Assembly (NCBI GenBank): GCA_964539825.1 | Contig: CAZIKF010000026.1 | Location: forward strand, 5,802-69,801 | Direction: 5' to 3' | From: CAZIKF01 sp964539825 | Lineage (GTDB): Bacteria > Muiribacteriota > UBA6191 | DNA length: 64,000 nt | Shown here: positions 1 to 8,570 of the stretch, piece after piece | How the letters are laid out: every line of letters starts with the position of its first letter | How positions within the stretch are numbered: the stretch's first letter is position 1 | Position numbers and translations under genes: made by a program | Notes under the pieces: model-generated | Seen by the model: the letters and a program-made list of their open reading frames with translations, nothing else | Databases searched by the model: none | What the model was told of the DNA's origin: nothing

Positions 1-132
1 AAGAGCGGTAGAAAGAAGGTAATTGCTAAAAACTGCCATCGCTTTGTAGTCTGCGTAAATTCAAAGCGAGCGACTATGAGAGTTTTTTCCATCCGAGGTT
101 CCCATCTAAAGGTGGTAGTTTTTCATCAGTGA
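1..132 (+). CDS. possible 3' end of a gene entering from the left (doubtful)
   Basis: Frame 1 of the plus strand is open from the first base to a TGA at 130-132, giving about 43 basic residues with no recognisable motif. It would converge on the aminotransferase gene with a gap of 4 bases. A 43-codon open frame can arise by chance, so this may simply be intergenic. I see no hairpin terminator or promoter here. Confidence 0.2.
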   Translation, partial: KSGRKKVIAKNCHRFVVCVNSKRATMRVFSIRGSHLKVVVFHQ

Positions 133-136
133 TTCT

Positions 137-955
137 TTAAGATCCGCTCCCTGGGTGAGGGGAGGATTGCAGAAAATTATCTTTGTAGGCATTTTTTAAA
201 CTTTGATAAATCTTAGTGACACCGGGCAACATTATTGATTCCTTCATTTCCCAGCTTTCTTGATCCACGCTAAGAATAGGTACAACTTCCTTTCCTGACC
301 CGATAGCAAGAATTTCATCAAAGTTTGGGAGTTCCTGAAGATGTACATCTCTTTGGAATACTTCAAAGACCTTCCTTAATTCCGGTAACAGTACCTGAAG
401 TGTGATGCCTGGGAGATTATTTTGCACCGGAATGATGATTTGATTTGCAGAGATAAAAAGAAGGTTTGAAGTGCTGCCCTCCAAAATCAAACCCTCTTTT
501 GAGATCAACAGCAGTTCCTCTTGGTTTCGGTCTAGTTTACCAACAGCGCTATACAGACCAGGATTTTGAAATCCCTTGGCCCTTGGAATTTTTCGCTCAA
601 ACTCGAACAGCAATCCCCTGAGTCCACCTATCTTCTCTTTGATTGGGAGACCCTCGATCAAGAGCCATTCAGAATTCAGGGTGATTTGTACTTTATGGCA
701 GAATTGTTGCTGATCTCTATTGAGGACACTAAGAAATAACTTTTCTACTTCAGAGATACCCAGGCGGGGTTTTAGTCCCAGGAGTTCGAGAGAACGGGTG
801 ATTCTCTCCAGGTGTAGGGGAAAGAAATAAGGAATAGGGGGTGAGCAGCCTTCAACACGAACACTAGTATAGGCACCTCTTTTCCTATCTTTTCCTCGGA
901 TTGGAATTTCAGTTCCCGATTGATCGAAGCTGATCTGAAATGGGTTTAATGCCAA
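137..955 (-). CDS. PLP-dependent class IV aminotransferase (branched-chain aminotransferase / aminodeoxychorismate lyase family)
   Basis: This 272-residue protein has the fold type IV PLP-enzyme signature. LEGSTSNLLF (about 158-167) is the classic E-G-S/T-xx-N motif whose Glu holds the pyridine nitrogen. LPGIT (181-185) and LPGVTK (243-248) match the phosphate-binding and C-terminal family positions. Lys127, in RAKGF, is my best candidate for the Schiff-base lysine, but its spacing to the following Tyr is unusual. Family members transaminate branched-chain or D-amino acids or make p-aminobenzoate; motifs alone cannot decide among these. It lies 45 bases downstream of the thioredoxin-domain gene on the same strand, so the two may be co-transcribed. 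Confidence 0.85.
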   Translation of the reverse strand: MALNPFQISFDQSGTEIPIRGKDRKRGAYTSVRVEGCSPPIPYFFPLHLERITRSLELLGLKPRLGISEVEKLFLSVLNRDQQQFCHKVQITLNSEWLLIEGLPIKEKIGGLRGLLFEFERKIPRAKGFQNPGLYSAVGKLDRNQEELLLISKEGLILEGSTSNLLFISANQIIIPVQNNLPGITLQVLLPELRKVFEVFQRDVHLQELPNFDEILAIGSGKEVVPILSVDQESWEMKESIMLPGVTKIYQSLKNAYKDNFLQSSPHPGSGS

Positions 956-1000
956 CTCATGATCCTTTCCATCAAGAGCGCTTGATCCAGGGGACTTGAT

Positions 1001-3370
1001 TCAGGGCTGAATCACGACTTCTATATTGTGTTTCTCCGGCCTCTTACATTCGCTATCGCTACAGGCTTGAGTATGAAGAAAAAAGTGAATTTTCCTGGTA
1101 GCAGATTCAGCCTGGTAGGGAATGCTCAATTCTACGGCTCCATCATATACAGATAAACCTTCATCACTAAAGTCGAGTTCAAGATCAATTCCATCTGGAT
1201 ATTCAATAGATCCAAAGGTATATCCACGTGAGGGAATTGCTTCGACCTTTGTTGCGATCAGGTATTCTTGGTATGGTTCGGAGGAATTGATATGCCACCC
1301 GTCTTCCATTTGTATTTTTACAAGGATCTCAGATTTTTTCGGCACCAGATTTGCCAGGATTGTAAGCGGAAATTTCTCCAGTTGAAACCGGGACGGAGGT
1401 GCTTTGATTCTTTGTGCTGCAGAAATTGGTTTCAGCAGCGGCTTGGAGTCATCTTGGCTGACCACTGTATGGAGTGCCCCCATAAAACTCAAAGACTGCA
1501 AAGGTGATTTCAGTAAATCTGAACTATAGTAGAGAAGTGCCTCTCTGGCCTCTTGTAAATAGCGCGCGTCTTTTGTTGAAAGGTAAAGGCGGACCAGGGA
1601 TTCGGTCATCATGCCTGCTGGCGATGGGGTAACATTATCTGATTCCGCTTTTTCCCGTGCCAGTAGAACATCATGTTCGGATGAGGTCAGGTAAAACCCA
1701 CCGTTTTCTTGGTCCTTAAATTTTTGTAGCGCGTCATCAACGAGTGATTTAGCGCTTTTGAGCCAGTGCTCATTTTTATCGACTTTGTAAAGCTGCAAGA
1801 GTGCTACCGAAAGATTTGCGTAATCGCTGAGATAGCCAGGAACTCCATTCTCGCCCTCTCTGGAATTATGATAGAGCCTCCTCTTGACTCTCATTTTTTC
1901 AAGAATGTAGTTAGCGCTCCTTTGGGCAGCCTTGAGATAACGGGGTTCCTTTAGTGCGCTTGATGCAAATGCCAGAGCCCGAATCATCAGCCCATTCCAG
2001 GAAACGAGTACCTTATCATCTAGTAGAGGCCAAATTCTTTTAGAACGAATCGTCTGAAGGATTCCCAGTTCCTTCTTAACTGTTTCGGACTTCAAGACAA
2101 GATTTTCGACATGAGGAAGATTGAGGTAAGGGACAGTTTCTCCCACCTCTGGCCGGTAATTGCCAGACGTCTCGAAGCGAAAAAATTGGGCCAGTTTCTT
2201 TCCCTCTTTTTTTCCAAGGTGTTTTTGAAACTCTTCAATCTTCCAAAGGTAGAAAATCCCCTCCTCTCCCTCGCTATCCGCATCTAGAGCCGAATAAAAC
2301 GCTCCTTCTGGAGAGCGCATATCTCGTAATACAAATTCTATAGTTTCCCTCGAGACCTGTTCAAATAAAGGATCTGCTGTAATTTGAAACGCATGTGCGT
2401 AGACCTGTGCGAGCTGAGCATTGTCGTAAAGCATTTTTTCAAAGTGTGGCAAAAACCATTTTTCGTCGGTGGAATATCGATGAAACCCTCCACCAATTTG
2501 ATCATAAATACCGCCAGAGGCCATTATCCTTAGAAGCTTAAGCCCCATTTGAAGTCGATCTTTCTTTCCTCTAATCTCAAAATCCTCAAACAGGAATAAG
2601 AGTTTTTGATGAGGCGGAAACTTAGGGCCGGGCGTAGCCGGAGATACAAGGTGCTCGAGAGAATACTCAACCTGGCGGATGGCTTCTTTCCTGGAGTTCA
2701 AATCAAGTTTTGTGGCCTTTTGCCGATCGGTTCCCATGAGGTCCTGAATCGCAGAGACAATGATTTCAGCGGATTCATCAACTCTTTTGCGGCCTTCGCT
2801 GAAAATTCCGAATATCTGGTTAAGAACCGACTTGAATCCAGGTCGAGAATATCTATCTTCCTTTGGGAAATAGGTTCCAGCAAAAAAAGGTTTTCGATCA
2901 GGAGTTAGCCAGACCGAATTGGGCCACCCTCCCCGGCCTCTCTGGATGAGTTGCGTAGCCATCATATAGATGGAGTCAATATCGGGTCTTTCCTCCCGAT
3001 CCACCTTGATGGAAATATACTTTTCATTAAGGATCGCTGCCACTTCCGCGTCCGAAAAGGACTCGCGCTCCATGACATGGCACCAATGGCAAGAAGAGTA
3101 TCCTACGGAGAGAAAAATTGGCTTATTTTCTTTGCGGGCACGTTCGAAAGCTTCATCACCCCAGGGGAACCAATTCACGGGATTGGTTGCGTGCTGAAGC
3201 AGGTAAGGACTCTTTTCAAAGATTAGTCGGTTGTATTTTTTGCCCCCATTTTTGGGGAGAGCATCAAGCTCAATTTTAGAAAGATGGGGTAAGGTTCCAG
3301 AGGACACGGGGTAGGAGACCAGGGTGAAAACCACACTCAGGATACACAATAATCCTCTAAGATGAATCAT
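1001..3370 (-). CDS. secreted DUF255 (YyaL/SPATA20-type) thioredoxin-domain protein fused to a DsbD-alpha-like domain
   Basis: The protein has 789 residues. A hydrophobic signal sequence (about 3-24) is followed by the DUF255/Thioredox_DsbH signature: SPYLLQHATNPVNW, then SSCHWCHVMERESF with the redox pair Cys94-Cys97. Residues from about 230 to 640 resemble the six-hairpin glycosidase-like toroid of this family (GGGFHRYSTDEKW, HFEKMLYDNAQL). The last ~110 residues resemble the N-terminal domain of the thiol transporter DsbD: DGWHIN, and QACSDSEC with Cys770 and Cys775 spaced like the DsbD-alpha cysteine pair. Ordinary DUF255 proteins are usually cytoplasmic, about 600-700 residues, and lack this tail. 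A periplasmic thiol-exchange role is inferred. Confidence 0.88.
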   Translation of the reverse strand: MIHLRGLLCILSVVFTLVSYPVSSGTLPHLSKIELDALPKNGGKKYNRLIFEKSPYLLQHATNPVNWFPWGDEAFERARKENKPIFLSVGYSSCHWCHVMERESFSDAEVAAILNEKYISIKVDREERPDIDSIYMMATQLIQRGRGGWPNSVWLTPDRKPFFAGTYFPKEDRYSRPGFKSVLNQIFGIFSEGRKRVDESAEIIVSAIQDLMGTDRQKATKLDLNSRKEAIRQVEYSLEHLVSPATPGPKFPPHQKLLFLFEDFEIRGKKDRLQMGLKLLRIMASGGIYDQIGGGFHRYSTDEKWFLPHFEKMLYDNAQLAQVYAHAFQITADPLFEQVSRETIEFVLRDMRSPEGAFYSALDADSEGEEGIFYLWKIEEFQKHLGKKEGKKLAQFFRFETSGNYRPEVGETVPYLNLPHVENLVLKSETVKKELGILQTIRSKRIWPLLDDKVLVSWNGLMIRALAFASSALKEPRYLKAAQRSANYILEKMRVKRRLYHNSREGENGVPGYLSDYANLSVALLQLYKVDKNEHWLKSAKSLVDDALQKFKDQENGGFYLTSSEHDVLLAREKAESDNVTPSPAGMMTESLVRLYLSTKDARYLQEAREALLYYSSDLLKSPLQSLSFMGALHTVVSQDDSKPLLKPISAAQRIKAPPSRFQLEKFPLTILANLVPKKSEILVKIQMEDGWHINSSEPYQEYLIATKVEAIPSRGYTFGSIEYPDGIDLELDFSDEGLSVYDGAVELSIPYQAESATRKIHFFLHTQACSDSECKRPEKHNIEVVIQP

Positions 3371-3429
3371 GAATCTTTTCCTATTCTTACGTCAATCTGG
3401 AGGGATTGGAGGCGGAATTCCAGGGGCTG

Positions 3430-3693
3430 TCAGGTGCTGACTTTGGCTCCGCCAGTCAGCTGAATTCCTGAACCGGGATATTTTTTTTGGAGGTTGTTTA
3501 ACGCTTTTTCCTGAGAGGCTTTAATATCTTCGTTGGTCAAAACGCCGGGATTTCTGGAGACCACAATTTCCATCAGAAGCTCTAATACGGAAAGGCGGAA
3601 TTCGTTCTCGATGATCTGCTCAGACATTCGGTTTTGCAGATCTTCCATGCTTGGTTTCTTTTCCGTTACGGTTTCTGTCTCAGCTTCGCTCAT
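3430..3693 (-). CDS. small hypothetical protein (87 residues)
   Basis: I chose the ATG at 3693 because AGGGAGA lies 6-7 bases upstream. A longer reading from 3780 would start in a Cys-rich stretch without a ribosome site. The N-terminus is acidic (MSEAETETVTEKK). The rest looks alpha-helical, with an amphipathic segment (LSVLELLMEIVVSRNPG) and no signal or membrane segment. I do not recognise a family. It precedes the DUF255 gene by about 60 bases on the same strand. About 85 bases upstream is a copy of the promoter-like block also found before two polysaccharide methyltransferase genes. Confidence 0.6.
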   Translation of the reverse strand: MSEAETETVTEKKPSMEDLQNRMSEQIIENEFRLSVLELLMEIVVSRNPGVLTNEDIKASQEKALNNLQKKYPGSGIQLTGGAKVST

Positions 3694-3785
3694 AAGTATT
3701 CTCCCTTTGCCTGACCAGTTGATTTTTAAATTTGGCCGGAAATCCGGGCAAACTAAAAACGTCTGGGCATATAACCACAAGCCGC

Positions 3786-3856
3786 ATTATATACAAAAAA
3801 GGAAGTCATTTGTCTGAATTCTCATCCAAACACAAATCTTGTGATTCCTTACCCAT
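3786..3856 (-). promoter_or_regulatory. promoter-like repeat block, copy C1
   Basis: Read on the minus strand, a -35-like CAGACA (3811-3816) and TATATA (3788-3793, within TATATAATG) are separated by 17 bases. The block matches those at 43541-43613 and 63738-63812 over about 70 bases, including the upstream parts AATCACAAGA and GTTTGGAT.AGAAT. It points at the small-protein gene starting at 3693. The rest of the gene-free stretch 3694-4052 shows nothing else I can name. Confidence 0.5.
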
Positions 3857-4052
3857 TTCATATGATCCTTACAGAGGTATCCAAACCACTTGTCTAAGGA
3901 CATCGCTTTCTATGAAAATCCCGTCTAAAAAGGTCTGAAGTGAACGAAAAGATGTTAGAAGGGAATTTGTGAAAAAAGAACAATCGGGGGAATAGGTCAT
4001 TATTGTGGGATGTCTGGATCTAAAAAAGGTGCTATTTTATTCCCATTCGTAT

Positions 4053-4135
4053 GGTGGAGTGTCCGAGCGGCTTAAGGAGCGCGATTCGAAATCGCGTGTG
4101 TGAAAGCACCGTGGGTTCAAATCCCACCTCCACCG
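4053..4135 (+). tRNA. tRNA-Ser(CGA)
   Basis: The acceptor stem pairs GGTGGAG (4053-4059) with CTCCACC (4128-4134), followed by discriminator G. The anticodon stem is CGCGA/TCGCG (4080-4084, 4092-4096), with loop TTCGAAA and anticodon CGA at 4087-4089, which reads serine UCG. A long variable arm precedes the T arm GTGGG-TTCAAAT-CCCAC, as expected for class II tRNA-Ser. CCA is not encoded. The hairpin repeat at 4143 begins 8 bases after the tRNA end. Confidence 0.95.
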
Positions 4136-4142
4136 TATTTTG

Positions 4143-4294
4143 GTGATGCGAGAACCGGTGCTTAGGCACGGATTCGGGGGTCCAGGAGCAGCACCTGGAA
4201 GCGGTTCCCTCGTCGAAGGTAGCGATGCACCGTCACCTCTCATGCACTATTCCTGGACCCCCGAATCCGCACTACGCACCGGCTCTCGCATCAC
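4143..4294 (+). repeat. 3'-end hairpin element, copy 1 (152 bp)
   Basis: The element starts GTGATGCGAGAACCGGTGC and ends GCACCGGCTCTCGCATCAC, forming a near-perfect terminal stem. An internal 18-bp arm pair (GGATTCGGGGGTCCAGGA and its complement, ending near 4268) continues the stem. The asymmetric tip carries the family core TTCCCTCGTCGAAGGTAGCGATGC and CATGCAC. A single extra A in CTTAG on the left arm makes a bulge seen in all clear copies. It follows the tRNA-Ser gene by 7 bases and fills most of the space before the prepilin-like operon. A transcription terminator is possible but there is no T-run directly after it. Confidence 0.85.
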
Positions 4295-4359
4295 GTTCTA
4301 TTCTTGAAGGACCATAATAGGCTAAAATTTAAGCTGTGATCTCTTACCTCTTGGATGAA

Positions 4360-6354
4360 ATGAGCTTTCGCTTTTCTTCCCGGGGCTTTGTTTTGCCTCT
4401 GAGTATAGTTATAGTTTTTTTAGCCCTCGGTCTTGGATGGGTTCTCTTTCGTGTGTCTCGTCAAAATCTCCACAACTCTTTGTTTTACGCCAATAAAGAG
4501 AGGGCTTATCACCTGGCTCGTGCCGCCGCTCAATTACTAGATATAAAGCTAGAAAAGGCAATTTCCTATTTAAATTCCTCAGATCCGAATACATTTCCCA
4601 AAAAAGTTAAATCTCCCGATGAGGTACGTGAGATTATTCAGTGGCTCCTTGATGAGCATGGATTTGTGCGTCAGGAGCCCTCAAAACTTCCTTTACCTGT
4701 ACCGGGGTGGGAGATCCTGACGGGAGAAAACTCTGGGTCGTCCGTGGACTCTTATCTTGAGCTAATAGCTCCTCAAGAATTGTTCCCCGCTAGCCTGGGG
4801 GCAATGCACATGGACCCCCGTGAAATCGAATTTTTCTTCATTTTGCGGGTTGAAGTGAAACTCAGGGGAGCCAGTGCTGCCATCCATCGCTTTTCTCGGG
4901 CTAAATATGTGCGAATTCTTCCGCATGTACTGGGGAAATTCGTCTTATTCGTCGATGAGCCGCCCCTTGAAGGTTATAACAAGATCCTTGAATCTCAGAC
5001 CTTAGCCCAGCAGGTAAATTCACCCGTGGTCATATTTCCGGGGAAGTCTCTTCCTCCGCAGAGTTTTGGATTAGCCCCCGGGGAAGTGGTAAACCTGGTG
5101 GATCAGGCAGGTTGGCTTTTTTTTCGCTCCCTTTCTGAAATGACCTTTGGAGTCGGCAAGGGTGGTGGCGTTGCTCGATATGAAGACAGTTTCTCTGAGT
5201 CTCAGATGAACCTGCGCAATATGGAGGAACTGGATGGAGTCCAAACCCTGCTCAGTGAGGATGGGTCTATGGATTACTTTGTCCGTAGAGTACCCCTATT
5301 CAAGGAACTTCAGCTTACTGAACAAAAAGAAGTCTTTGTTCATGAATCGACTTCAAAGATCCAGGGCGGTTCTATTTTTCGGCTTTTTGGTGCCCTGGAT
5401 TCGCCTTCACCTTCCCTGGTTTTGGGTCCGGTGTCCAGAAGGATTGCTGTGATTCAGGGTCTTTTTCATAAACCCAACAACAAGTTCTCACCCCTTCCCT
5501 TCTTAAACTCTTCACAATATGAAGAACAAAGCTGGCCTGGAATCACCAATAAGGATGCGGTGGAGGTTTTGAAGATGCATTTTGAGGAAATCTCCACAAC
5601 TCCGTATGAAGTCTATGCCAGGAGAATGTCTCAGCTAGTTGTTGAGGATTACAATTCAGCACTTCTTGATCTGTTAAGAGCCTCCCCTTCCCAGGTTAGC
5701 TCGGTTCCTCCCTCAAATTTACCCCTGTCTCAACGATTGAAAGCGGATGAACAGGGGGTTCGATTTGATCGTAGAATCCATTCTCAAAGACTGGATATAC
5801 AACGAGATGATGGCCTGAGTCTCTATGAGGGTGGCGATTTAACAGAATTTCGAGATATGAGTTTTTTCAAGAATCGAGTAGGCATTTCGGTACAGGATAC
5901 TTCAGAATTTCTTCAGAAATTTGTGCAGGAAGGAGTACTGAATCTCGGGGGAGTGGTTCAGGTGCGTTCGAACCTTTTAATTAACGAACCGCTAGTACTC
6001 GCGCCGGGAGGTTCGGGGATGATTCTTTGTGAAGGGGACGTTGAGATTTCCGCAGCTATTGAATCATCAATGGAGCAGATTCTGGTCATTGTTTCCCTTA
6101 ATGGAATGATCAGTTTAAATGTTTCTGAACCATGCCGGTTTGCCTTGATAGCGATGAATGGACAGGTTCAGCTTCCGTCTAGATTTAGTTTGACAGGGAT
6201 GGTAGCCGCGAAGGATGTAAAAGTGCTTCCCTCTGCCCCTGGGACTTTACGGGAAGTTCGCTACCACACCCTCCTGGACCCGACATCTTCCAATGGGTAC
6301 CTAAGAGGCTTTCGTCTAACAACTGAGAATCTGTGGAGCCAATATGTACAATGA
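4360..6354 (+). CDS. large prepilin-like (PilX/GspK-type N-terminus) membrane-anchored protein
   Basis: I prefer the ATG at 4360, with GGATGAA just upstream, over the in-frame GTG at 4336. The protein then begins MSFRFSSRG followed by FVLPLSIVIVFLALGLGWVLF. That is a short basic leader, a Gly, and one hydrophobic helix, like minor pilins of the PilX or GspK kind. A helical region rich in Ala follows (ERAYHLARAAAQLL). The remaining ~600 residues are mostly polar beta-type sequence with no domain I recognise; minor pilins are normally 150-350 residues. It overlaps the next gene by 11 bases. Assembly or surface presentation through a type IV pilus/type II secretion-like machine is inferred from the N-terminus and from the pilin at 6939. 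Confidence 0.75.
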   Translation: MSFRFSSRGFVLPLSIVIVFLALGLGWVLFRVSRQNLHNSLFYANKERAYHLARAAAQLLDIKLEKAISYLNSSDPNTFPKKVKSPDEVREIIQWLLDEHGFVRQEPSKLPLPVPGWEILTGENSGSSVDSYLELIAPQELFPASLGAMHMDPREIEFFFILRVEVKLRGASAAIHRFSRAKYVRILPHVLGKFVLFVDEPPLEGYNKILESQTLAQQVNSPVVIFPGKSLPPQSFGLAPGEVVNLVDQAGWLFFRSLSEMTFGVGKGGGVARYEDSFSESQMNLRNMEELDGVQTLLSEDGSMDYFVRRVPLFKELQLTEQKEVFVHESTSKIQGGSIFRLFGALDSPSPSLVLGPVSRRIAVIQGLFHKPNNKFSPLPFLNSSQYEEQSWPGITNKDAVEVLKMHFEEISTTPYEVYARRMSQLVVEDYNSALLDLLRASPSQVSSVPPSNLPLSQRLKADEQGVRFDRRIHSQRLDIQRDDGLSLYEGGDLTEFRDMSFFKNRVGISVQDTSEFLQKFVQEGVLNLGGVVQVRSNLLINEPLVLAPGGSGMILCEGDVEISAAIESSMEQILVIVSLNGMISLNVSEPCRFALIAMNGQVQLPSRFSLTGMVAAKDVKVLPSAPGTLREVRYHTLLDPTSSNGYLRGFRLTTENLWSQYVQ

Positions 6355-6937
6355 ATTTCGAAGACCTCTAATCCTTGGACTGCTCCTGGTTTCTAATCTT
6401 CTGCAAGCAGGGGAGCTGAGTGTGGTAGTGGGGAAGGAGGGCAACCTTATTGAGCAAAAACTTCAAGCGGAGAATTTAAATTCCTCGGCCCCTCTTCCAG
6501 GTGAGTGGCAGGATTCGGGTACTATTGCGTCTTCATGGACCGCTCCGCCACCAGCCTCATTTTCTCCTACCTCTGTCAATCCAACAATTACAGAGCAAAT
6601 CGACGCCCTGGGCGATCCCGGGACCCCGGTCTCAGCAGCGGTGAACGCAAGCCTTTTTTCAAACTTAGGAAGCTCTATAGCAACCAAGGAGCCCTACGGG
6701 ATCTACAGGCAATGCCAGCTACTTTGGAAGAAATATCACGGTACAACCCCATCAATGTGGGACATGAGAGGGTATACCTATTGGTCATTGGATAAAGGTC
6801 ATACTATTGCTGAGGTGGAATTAGACATGCGCTGCAAGAAAGAAATTGGTGATGCAGCACCAAATCCGCCACCCTCAGTGGAATGCACTGGTTATGTTTC
6901 ACCCCCTGATTTAGGAGATGGTAAGACCAGAAATTAA
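6344..6937 (+). CDS. secreted hypothetical protein of the prepilin-like operon
   Basis: This 197-residue protein has a signal sequence (RRPLILGLLLVSNLLQAG). The mature part is rich in Pro, Ser and Thr with four or so cysteines (RQCQLLW, DMRCKKE, SVECTGY), which suggests a periplasmic or extracellular disulfide protein. Its ATG lies inside the end of the preceding gene, giving an 11-base overlap and so probable translational coupling. The next gene starts at or before its stop. I do not recognise a family. Context suggests an accessory protein of the pilin-like structure. Confidence 0.65.
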   Translation: MYNEFRRPLILGLLLVSNLLQAGELSVVVGKEGNLIEQKLQAENLNSSAPLPGEWQDSGTIASSWTAPPPASFSPTSVNPTITEQIDALGDPGTPVSAAVNASLFSNLGSSIATKEPYGIYRQCQLLWKKYHGTTPSMWDMRGYTYWSLDKGHTIAEVELDMRCKKEIGDAAPNPPPSVECTGYVSPPDLGDGKTRN

Positions 6938-6938
6938 G

Positions 6939-7376
6939 ATGAAGAATCCAATTTTTCGTTCTTGCACCGGATTGACCCTTATAGAACTAATTTTTTCCCT
7001 GGCCCTGATTTCCTTTTGTGTTGCCCCAATCTATTTCTTGTTTTCTTCCAGCCACAAAATGAATATTTCCGCTCGTGAAAGACTGGAAGCGATGGCCTAC
7101 GCCAATACCTATCTCAGCGCTATTCAGAGTCTGGATGTAGAGAGGCTTGTCTCTGTATCCAAACTTAGAGATGTAGAACTCTCTTCACCGTACTCACTCC
7201 AGGATCTACAAGTAAAACCCATACCAGAAAAAATGCATCGAAATTTAGAAATTAACACCTGGGATCCTGGAATTTCACAAGTGTTCTTTAAAGTAATTGT
7301 GGAGATTCAATGGAAGGCAGGCGCTACGGGAAGCGATCATAAATATCAGCTCAACGCACTAATTCCCAAACACTAG
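6939..7376 (+). CDS. type IV pilin-like protein with prepilin-peptidase site
   Basis: The N-terminus has the classic prepilin cleavage and methylation motif CTG|LTLIELIFSLALISF: cleavage after Gly, Glu at mature position 5, then a hydrophobic helix. With the ATG at 6939 the leader is 11 residues and the precursor 145 residues. An alternative ATG at 6918 adds seven residues, but its AGGAG sits right against the start codon. The globular part is short and lacks the usual C-terminal disulfide. It is the third gene of a tight operon with two proteins that look designed for the same route. Minor pilin or pseudopilin is the best reading. Confidence 0.8.
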   Translation: MKNPIFRSCTGLTLIELIFSLALISFCVAPIYFLFSSSHKMNISARERLEAMAYANTYLSAIQSLDVERLVSVSKLRDVELSSPYSLQDLQVKPIPEKMHRNLEINTWDPGISQVFFKVIVEIQWKAGATGSDHKYQLNALIPKH

Positions 7377-7397
7377 GAGCCTGTAGGAGAATTGCCT

Positions 7398-8390
7398 TCA
7401 CAGGGAGCCAAACTTGAGGTTACGCCATTTCCCAAGAAAATTTCGCTTTCCTCCGCAGCATGGATATCCCCCCGCCCAGACCCGGTTTGGTTTCCCGCTA
7501 AACTTTTCTGTGCGGCCTATCTGGTTCCCATCGAGAAAAATTTTAACCTCGGAGCCTGTCCATTGAACCTTCCAGGTATGCCAGTCCGGTAAATTATCAG
7601 AGGCGATTTCCATTCTCATGGCTTTAGTACCGCCACCTTCCACTACATAGCGTATGGCTCTCCCGTTACCCCCCGCATGAAGAAGCAGGATTCTATGGAA
7701 TCCTTCTCCTCGCAAAGTAAGAAAAATGTATTCCCAATCCCCATTTGGGGATGGGTCCGAGCGATGTCTAATGCCGCTGGTTTCCATACTCACCCAGCCT
7801 GCTGAGTGACCTGGAAGAGCGCTGTCCTTAGACTTTGACTGAGTCACGGAAGGATCTGAGCCATACTCTCCACTCGTAGAGCCTGCCTCCCCTCCCGAAT
7901 TTCCTGTCCCCGGTGAAAAACCGCCAGAATTGGGAGTCCCAGGGCTAGTGCCTTGCTTAAATCCGGGGCTGGATTTCTTGAGATTCTCCAGCAACTCTTC
8001 ACGGCTGAGTAATCCCAGTCCGATTTTGGTGGAGTTGCGCAGACTCTCTCTTCTGCTAGGAGCTCTACCCATTGTGACCTGAAAAGCCCAGTTGACATAT
8101 TCCTTTGGGTCTTGAGGTCCCTGCTGAGCTGATAAGTTCTCAACCGCTTCCTCACGGGACCCGAACCTGCTTTGATATTCCTCGGAATTAAGAACGTCTT
8201 GAACCATCTGATCTCTTGTAAGCCAGCCGTCAGCAAGCGCCTTGCCGTAGGACTGCATACCAGAAGGATCTGGGTCTCTCTTTAGATAGGTTTGATAAAC
8301 CTGCTTGATATATTCTTCATTGGAGTTCTCTTCAGCGGAATTTGAAGTGCCGCTTAATAAGATGAAGACAAGAATTGTAAGAATTCTCAT
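7398..8390 (-). CDS. secreted protein with DUF4214 repeat(s) and a C-terminal LamG/concanavalin-like domain
   Basis: The 330-residue protein has a signal sequence (residues 3-18). Residues 26-77 match DUF4214: YIKQVYQTYLKRDPDPSG, then YGKALADGWLTRDQM and VLNSEEYQ. A second, degenerate unit follows at about 93-140 (VNWAFQVTMGRAPSRRE). A Gly/Ser/Pro-rich linker leads to about 140 residues with jelly-roll features (WHTWKVQWTGSEVKIFLDG), typical of LamG-like carbohydrate-binding folds. DUF4214 occurs in surface-layer and adhesin-type proteins. A cell-surface role in binding glycans is inferred. It converges on the pilin gene with a 21-base gap. Confidence 0.75.
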   Translation of the reverse strand: MRILTILVFILLSGTSNSAEENSNEEYIKQVYQTYLKRDPDPSGMQSYGKALADGWLTRDQMVQDVLNSEEYQSRFGSREEAVENLSAQQGPQDPKEYVNWAFQVTMGRAPSRRESLRNSTKIGLGLLSREELLENLKKSSPGFKQGTSPGTPNSGGFSPGTGNSGGEAGSTSGEYGSDPSVTQSKSKDSALPGHSAGWVSMETSGIRHRSDPSPNGDWEYIFLTLRGEGFHRILLLHAGGNGRAIRYVVEGGGTKAMRMEIASDNLPDWHTWKVQWTGSEVKIFLDGNQIGRTEKFSGKPNRVWAGGYPCCGGKRNFLGKWRNLKFGSL

Positions 8391-8570
8391 AGGTTCCCTT
8401 TCCTTTTTAACCTATATCCAGAATATCCCCAAATGATAAGAATTAGAAGACTGATGTCCTGGCAAGTTCGACAGCAGTTAGGGAAATTCAGAGAAATGCA
8501 ACCAAATTGTCTTAAATTCCGTACAATGAATTAGGATAGGGAAAAAGACTTCCAATTAAGGATGTAAATC

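Noticed and set aside
4143..4294. Resemblance of the antisense strand (GAGCCGG ... CCGGTTC, with A-G-C opposite G-T-T) to group II intron domain V
   Set aside because: Domain V is a 34-base hairpin with a GAAA-type loop and a two-base bulge; this stem is far longer, lacks those, and copy 5 changes the triad. No intron reverse transcriptase is present.
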